Part shown: positions 7,631 to 11,178 of the stretch, one piece after another
How positions within the stretch are numbered: position 1 is the stretch's first letter
How the letters are laid out: each line of letters begins with the position of its first letter
Source: Chlorobium sp.
GTDB taxonomy: Bacteria > Bacteroidota > Chlorobiia > Chlorobiales > Chlorobiaceae
Reading direction: 5' to 3'
DNA: 11,178 nt
NCBI GenBank assembly: GCA_028278005.1
Contig: JANQFD010000135.1
Coordinates: 1-11,178 of the forward strand
The notes under the pieces: generated by a model
Told to the model about the DNA's origin: nothing
The model's input: only the letters and a program-made list of their open reading frames with translations
Database searches by the model: none
Translations under genes and position numbers: made by a program

Positions 7631-8256
7631 CCGGCCCTCCTCCTTCGCTGACTTCCCGTCCGTCACCTCAAATTAAGCCTGATACTACTGCATCGACCAT
7701 CCTCGAAAAGAATGTTTTGCCGGTGAATCGCGAAAGCCAATCAGAGCCGGCGGTCTCTTCGGGATCGCTTGATTTTGCTTCCTGGCAGGACAAATTCTCT
7801 AAATTCGCCAAAAGTGAAAAGCGGCATTCGACAACTCCGGTTTCCGGAAAGACCGTTGACAATCCCGCGGGGTCACTCTCTTTTGACGGAGTTGCCGAGG
7901 TACAGAAATTCAGGGTAGAGTGGAAACAGTTTCTCGATGCGCTCCTGAAGAAAAACAACAAGGTGATGGTTACGCATCTGCGTTCATGTGAGCTGGAATC
8001 ATTCTCAAACGGTGTTCTTCACCTGAGCAGCTCCAGGAAATTTTCTTACGAAGAACTGCGGCATGATGCAGGATTTCTTCGGAATGAGCTGGAAGAGTTC
8101 TACGGTTTGCCGCTCAAGCTGCATGTCAGCTATGACGAGGCAAAAGATGCCAGTACAAAGGAACAGACGATTTTCACGCTGTTCAGGGAGCTTTCGGAAA
8201 GCAATGAGATCGTTAAATTTCTGATAAGGGAATTCGGGGGAGAACTTCTCTATTAG
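7603..8256 (+). CDS. dnaX: tau-specific linker and C-terminal domain of DnaX, in the -1 frame
   Basis: Bases 7603-8253 are open in the frame one base back from dnaX. If decoding shifts at the A run, the product is about 608 residues: 394 from frame zero, then 214 from here. That is normal for a full-length tau-type DnaX. The first 80 or so residues are a Pro/Ser/Thr/Lys-rich linker. The part from about 7880 on (VEWKQFLDALLKKNNKVMV, VLHLSSSRKFSYEEL, LPLKLHVSYDEA) is the conserved DnaX C-terminal domain, which ends the protein at TAG 8254. An independent gene is unlikely: the first start codons are a TTG at 7717 and a GTG at 7723 without a good ribosome site, and the linker upstream of them would be lost. 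It therefore reads as one gene with the front part, not as a pseudogene remnant, unless the A run is miscounted. Confidence 0.8.
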   Translation, partial: KKKASDKKLTGPPPSLTSRPSPQIKPDTTASTILEKNVLPVNRESQSEPAVSSGSLDFASWQDKFSKFAKSEKRHSTTPVSGKTVDNPAGSLSFDGVAEVQKFRVEWKQFLDALLKKNNKVMVTHLRSCELESFSNGVLHLSSSRKFSYEELRHDAGFLRNELEEFYGLPLKLHVSYDEAKDASTKEQTIFTLFRELSESNEIVKFLIREFGGELLY

Positions 8257-8257
8257 C

Positions 8258-8344
8258 ATGTCGGCAGAGCGTTTCCATAATCCTCAAAAATTCATCATAT
8301 TCAGGTCTTTCACTATTTCAACCACGATCTACCCAATACCATGA
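8258..8344 (+). CDS. possible 28-codon ORF bridging dnaX and aspS
   Basis: ATG 8258 follows the dnaX TAG by one base and opens 28 codons (beginning [12 protein letters not shown], ending TIYPIP). Its TGA overlaps the aspS ATG as ATGA, a common coupling arrangement. The only Shine-Dalgarno-like bases (GGGGGAGA, 8236-8243) are rather far upstream. Because aspS itself lacks a ribosome site, re-initiation from this frame is a plausible way to translate it. An 84-base open frame arises easily by chance, so confidence is low. Confidence 0.25.
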   Translation: MSAERFHNPQKFIIFRSFTISTTIYPIP

Positions 8345-10161
8345 ATGCAGCTGCAGGAACCACGGATACTTTGCAGAATCGTTTTCGGGCCCATAATTGC
8401 GGGCGTTTAGATACAGAATATGAAAACAGAAAGGTACAATTAGCCGGGTGGATTCATAGAAAGCGGGATCACGGCGGACTGATCTTTATCGATCTCAGGG
8501 ATCACACCGGTATTTGTCAGCTGATCATTCAGCCGGAAAAAGCCGAGCTTTTCAGCATGGCGGAGAAACTTCATGTTGAATCCGTACTCTGTGTCGAGGG
8601 TACAGTTGTCCGGCGCTCTGAAGAAACAATCAATCCCCGCCTTGCTTCCGGGGAGATAGAGGTGATTCTGGATGCGATGAGGGTGGAAAGCAAGTCGGCG
8701 CCACTGCCTTTTCCGGTTGCTGACGAGATACAAACTTCGGAGGAGCTTCGTCTTACATACCGTTTTCTTGATCTGCGTCGCGAGAAAATCCACCAGAACA
8801 TACAATTCCGCAGCAGCCTGATAAGCGAGGTTCGGCGTTATCTCGAAAAACACGGGTTTATGGAGATACAAACCCCGATTCTCACTTCGAGCTCGCCGGA
8901 AGGAGCAAGAGACTTCCTTGTGCCAAGTCGTCTGCATCCGGGCAAATTCTATGCATTGCCCCAGGCTCCCCAGCAGTTCAAGCAGCTTTTGATGGTTTCG
9001 GGATTCCCCCGGTATTTCCAGATAGCGCCATGTTTCCGTGACGAGGACGCCCGTGCGGACAGAAGTCCGGGAGAGTTCTACCAGATCGATATGGAGATGG
9101 CATTTATTGAACAGGATGATCTGTTCGGTATCCTTGAAGGGATGTTCAAGCATCTGACGGAAACAATGAGCAGCAAGCGTATTACCCGGTTTCCCTTCCC
9201 CAGAATAAGCTATCGCGATGTGATGAACCGTTACGGATCCGATAAACCTGACCTTCGCATGCCGCTTGAGCTTCAGGATGTCACCGATCTTTTTGTCAAT
9301 TCAGCATTCAAGGTATTTGCCGGTAATACCAGAGAGGGGAACTGCATCAAGGCGATGGTGCTCAAGGGTCGCGGCAATGAATCCCGCCAGTTCTATGACA
9401 AGGCGGAAAAGAGAGCGAAAGAACTCGGCTCGGCAGGTCTTGCCTACATTCAGTACAAGGAAGAAGGCCCGAAAGGCCCGATCGTCAAGTTTCTTTCTGA
9501 TGACGAAATGATCACGTTAAAAGAGCGTTTGCAGATCGAAAACGGTGATGTTGTGTTTTTCGGGGCAGGCAAGTGGGAGCGTACCTGCAAGATTATGGGC
9601 GGGATGCGGGAATATTTCTCTGACCTCTTTGAGCTTGACCAGGATGAACTGTCTTTCTGCTGGATTGTTGATTTTCCCATGTACGAGTTTGATGAGACTG
9701 AAAAGAAAATCGAGTTTTCCCACAACCCCTTCTCCATGCCGCAGGGAGAGATGGAGGCGCTTGAAACCATGAACCCGCTCGATATCCTGGCCTACCAGTA
9801 TGACATTGTATGTAACGGTATCGAGCTGTCGAGCGGCGCGATAAGGAATCACAATCCGGACATCATGTACAAGGCATTCGAAATTGCCGGATATGATAAG
9901 TCGGAAGTCGACAAACGGTTCGGTCATATGATAGAGGCATTTAAAATGGGAGCACCACCTCATGGCGGCATTGCTCCCGGCCTTGACCGTCTTGTGATGA
10001 TTCTGCGTGACGAGCAGAACATCCGTGAAGTCATTGCTTTTCCGATGAACCAGCAGGCCGAAGACCTCATGATGGCTGCTCCGGCAGAAGTATCACCGCG
10101 ACAGCTTCGCGAACTGAACCTGAAACTCGATGTGAAGGAGGAAAAAGAGAGTGACAAGTGA
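8341..10161 (+). CDS. aspS: aspartyl-tRNA synthetase, bacterial type (probably non-discriminating)
   Basis: A class II synthetase charging tRNA-Asp. At 606 residues it has the full bacterial plan: N-terminal OB-fold anticodon domain (about 20-125), catalytic core, the GAD insertion (about 300-430) and the C-terminal catalytic part. Seen are RFLDLRR (141-147), [11 protein letters not shown] (187-197), [11 protein letters not shown], motif 2 [11 protein letters not shown] (231-241, R233), [10 protein letters not shown] before the insertion, and motif 3 GIAPGLDRL (R550). H44 in RDHGGL sits where non-discriminating AspRS enzymes carry His and E. coli has Leu. If so, the enzyme would also make Asp-tRNA-Asn for GatCAB amidation. 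No Shine-Dalgarno precedes ATG 8341, and the first 14 or so residues are extra relative to E. coli. The last codons, including the stop, lie in a heptad repeat. A strong terminator follows. Confidence 0.96.
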   Translation: MNAAAGTTDTLQNRFRAHNCGRLDTEYENRKVQLAGWIHRKRDHGGLIFIDLRDHTGICQLIIQPEKAELFSMAEKLHVESVLCVEGTVVRRSEETINPRLASGEIEVILDAMRVESKSAPLPFPVADEIQTSEELRLTYRFLDLRREKIHQNIQFRSSLISEVRRYLEKHGFMEIQTPILTSSSPEGARDFLVPSRLHPGKFYALPQAPQQFKQLLMVSGFPRYFQIAPCFRDEDARADRSPGEFYQIDMEMAFIEQDDLFGILEGMFKHLTETMSSKRITRFPFPRISYRDVMNRYGSDKPDLRMPLELQDVTDLFVNSAFKVFAGNTREGNCIKAMVLKGRGNESRQFYDKAEKRAKELGSAGLAYIQYKEEGPKGPIVKFLSDDEMITLKERLQIENGDVVFFGAGKWERTCKIMGGMREYFSDLFELDQDELSFCWIVDFPMYEFDETEKKIEFSHNPFSMPQGEMEALETMNPLDILAYQYDIVCNGIELSSGAIRNHNPDIMYKAFEIAGYDKSEVDKRFGHMIEAFKMGAPPHGGIAPGLDRLVMILRDEQNIREVIAFPMNQQAEDLMMAAPAEVSPRQLRELNLKLDVKEEKESDK

Positions 10162-10178
10162 CGAGAGACGAGAGAAGT
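10151..10178. repeat. degenerate heptanucleotide tandem repeat, four units
   Basis: Bases 10151-10178 split into GTGACAA, GTGACGA, GAGACGA and GAGAAGT, four 7-base units with consensus near GTGACGA. The aspS stop codon (10159-10161) lies inside the second unit, so the repeat makes up the end of the protein (SDK) and the first bases after it. Confidence 0.55.
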
Positions 10179-10225
10179 GTGCGTTGTTTTGTTTGTTGAT
10201 AAAAGGGTCATGATTGATGAATACA

Positions 10226-10264
10226 GAAAAGCCGCGTACATTACATTTCTTGCGCGGCTTTTTC
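10226..10264 (+). terminator. aspS: rho-independent terminator after aspS
   Basis: AAAAGCCGCG (10227-10236) and CGCGGCTTTT (10253-10262) form a perfect 10-bp stem around a 16-base loop. The right arm runs into five T residues (10259-10263), and A residues precede the left arm. It lies 65 bases after the aspS stop and probably ends the plus-strand transcript. The A-rich left side makes it potentially usable in both directions. Confidence 0.88.
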
Positions 10265-10294
10265 TATGTATTGCTTTACCAGAAGAAGAGGTTA

Positions 10295-11178
10295 ATGAAC
10301 GAACGTGAGGTAATAACCTGGCTGCTTCAGGGGGATGTATCCATACGATACCAGGTGTATCGTGATCTGTATCACTCCGATCGAAAACAATTGCAGGAAA
10401 GAACAGCCCGTGAGGGTTGGGGAGAGCGTTTTCTTTCTTTTCGCAATGAGAGCGAGCACTGGGGGCGAGGGTTTTACCAGCCCAAGTGGATATCGTCGCA
10501 TTACACAATTCTTGATCTGAAGAATCTCGGTATCTCCCGGAATACCCTGGAGGTATACCGGACACTATCGAACGTGCTGCGGGAGCTTAAAGGTCCGGAT
10601 GGCGGTATATATCCGATCGGAACTGACAAAAAAAGTGATGTCTGCGTCAATGGCATGTTTTTAAACTATGCCGCTTATTTCGGTATGGAAGAAAAAGCGC
10701 TGTGTTCGATTGTTGATTTTCTGATCGCTGAACACATGGCCGATGGCGGTTTCAATTGCAACTCCAACACAAAAGGGGCGATACACAGCTCGATGCACTC
10801 GACGATTTCGGTCACAGAGGGAATTCGGGAGTACATACGTAATGGCTACGGATACAGGCTTCGGGAGCTGCAGGATGCGGAGCTGAAAGCAAGAGAGTTT
10901 TTGCTGCAGCACAAGTTGTTTCGATCCGATCGAACAGGCGAAGTGATAGACAGGAAGATGCTGATGCTTTCCTATCCGTCACGATGGAGATACGATATAC
11001 TGCGTGCGCTGGACTATTTCCGCCTTGCAGGTGCGCCGTATGATGCCCGAATGGAAGATGCGATAACGGTGCTGCAGAACAAGCGCAGGAAGGACAACCT
11101 GTGGCCGGTTCAGGCGAAACATCCCGGACAAACGCATTTCGATATGGAGAAAACCGGTGAGCCGAGCCGCTGGAACAC
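10295..11178 (+). CDS. uncharacterised alpha/alpha-toroid protein, squalene-cyclase/prenyltransferase-like (3' end outside the window)
   Basis: I translated this frame by hand: 294 codons, open to the window edge. ATG 10295 has GAAGAGG just upstream. Landmarks are WLLQGDVSIRYQVYRDL (9-25), GWGERFLSF (41-49), HWGRGFYQPKWISSHYTILDL (55-75), GPDGGIYPI (100-108), SDVCVNGMFLNYAAYFG (114-130), ADGGFNCN (149-156) and IHSSMHSTISVTEGI (163-177). The repeated helix pairs with GG-aromatic turns are typical of the alpha/alpha toroid shared by squalene cyclases and protein prenyltransferase beta subunits. I recall free-standing bacterial proteins of this type without an assigned reaction. D115, C117, H164 and H168 are possible metal or active-site residues, by loose analogy with prenyltransferase zinc ligands. 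It lacks the N-terminal context of a full squalene cyclase. The gene lies after the terminator, so it is its own unit. The frame also extends up to ATG 10217, but that would translate the terminator. Confidence 0.75.
   Translation, partial: MNEREVITWLLQGDVSIRYQVYRDLYHSDRKQLQERTAREGWGERFLSFRNESEHWGRGFYQPKWISSHYTILDLKNLGISRNTLEVYRTLSNVLRELKGPDGGIYPIGTDKKSDVCVNGMFLNYAAYFGMEEKALCSIVDFLIAEHMADGGFNCNSNTKGAIHSSMHSTISVTEGIREYIRNGYGYRLRELQDAELKAREFLLQHKLFRSDRTGEVIDRKMLMLSYPSRWRYDILRALDYFRLAGAPYDARMEDAITVLQNKRRKDNLWPVQAKHPGQTHFDMEKTGEPSRWN

Noticed and set aside
8273..8301. aspS promoter (TTCCAT / CATATT)
   Set aside because: The -35 match to consensus is poor; I do not consider it supported.
8440..9153. 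237-codon minus-strand ORF opposite aspS
   Set aside because: It lies entirely within strongly conserved aspS codons and shows no recognisable domain.
10210..10308. 32-codon ORF (ATG 10210) with an AAAAGGG upstream, and the ATG 10217 extension of the toroid gene
   Set aside because: Both run straight through the strong terminator hairpin at 10226-10264, so translation there is unlikely.

Overview
The window reads as a compact stretch of bacterial chromosome of medium GC content, dominated by core metabolism and information-processing genes. From memory of the protein families (discrete PurS and PurQ, a LipM-like enzyme, a UMF1 transporter, an AspRS of the non-discriminating look), the best guess is a green sulfur bacterium (Chlorobiaceae). 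That is an inference; no rRNA or other taxonomic marker is present. There is no transposase, integrase, CRISPR array, tRNA, rRNA or phage gene.

Layout. A 5'-truncated view of a LipM/LplA-family lipoate-metabolism gene lies on the minus strand (runs off base 1, starts at 606). It is divergent from everything else, which lies on the plus strand: panB (pantothenate), pssA (phosphatidylserine synthase), a non-coding stretch with two inverted repeats and a plausible promoter, purS-purQ (purine synthesis), a UMF1-family MFS transporter, a YihY/BrkB membrane protein, dnaX (clamp-loader subunit), aspS (aspartyl-tRNA synthetase), a strong intrinsic terminator, and finally the first 294 codons of an uncharacterised alpha/alpha-toroid (squalene-cyclase-like) protein that runs off the right edge.

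The most interesting signal is in dnaX. The zero frame encodes the AAA+ clamp-loader core and stops six codons after a run of ten A residues. The tau-type linker and C-terminal domain continue immediately in the -1 frame, with no good start of their own. The run ends in an A_AAA_AAG heptamer in the correct phase and has a Shine-Dalgarno-like purine stretch upstream. This is the arrangement expected of programmed recoding, but here the long form is the one that needs the shift.

Secondary signals are very short upstream reading frames whose stops overlap the starts of dnaX (TAATG) and aspS (ATGA), and possibly pssA. There is also a pair of mutually complementary hairpins ahead of purS, and a heptanucleotide tandem repeat that contains the aspS stop codon. 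The rest looks like ordinary housekeeping sequence.

No stretch above 300 bases lacks a gene. The largest gaps are 607-829 (between the divergent lipM-like gene and panB; no convincing promoter found, only a GATAT-N5-ATATC inverted repeat at 735-749) and 2526-2684 (described below).
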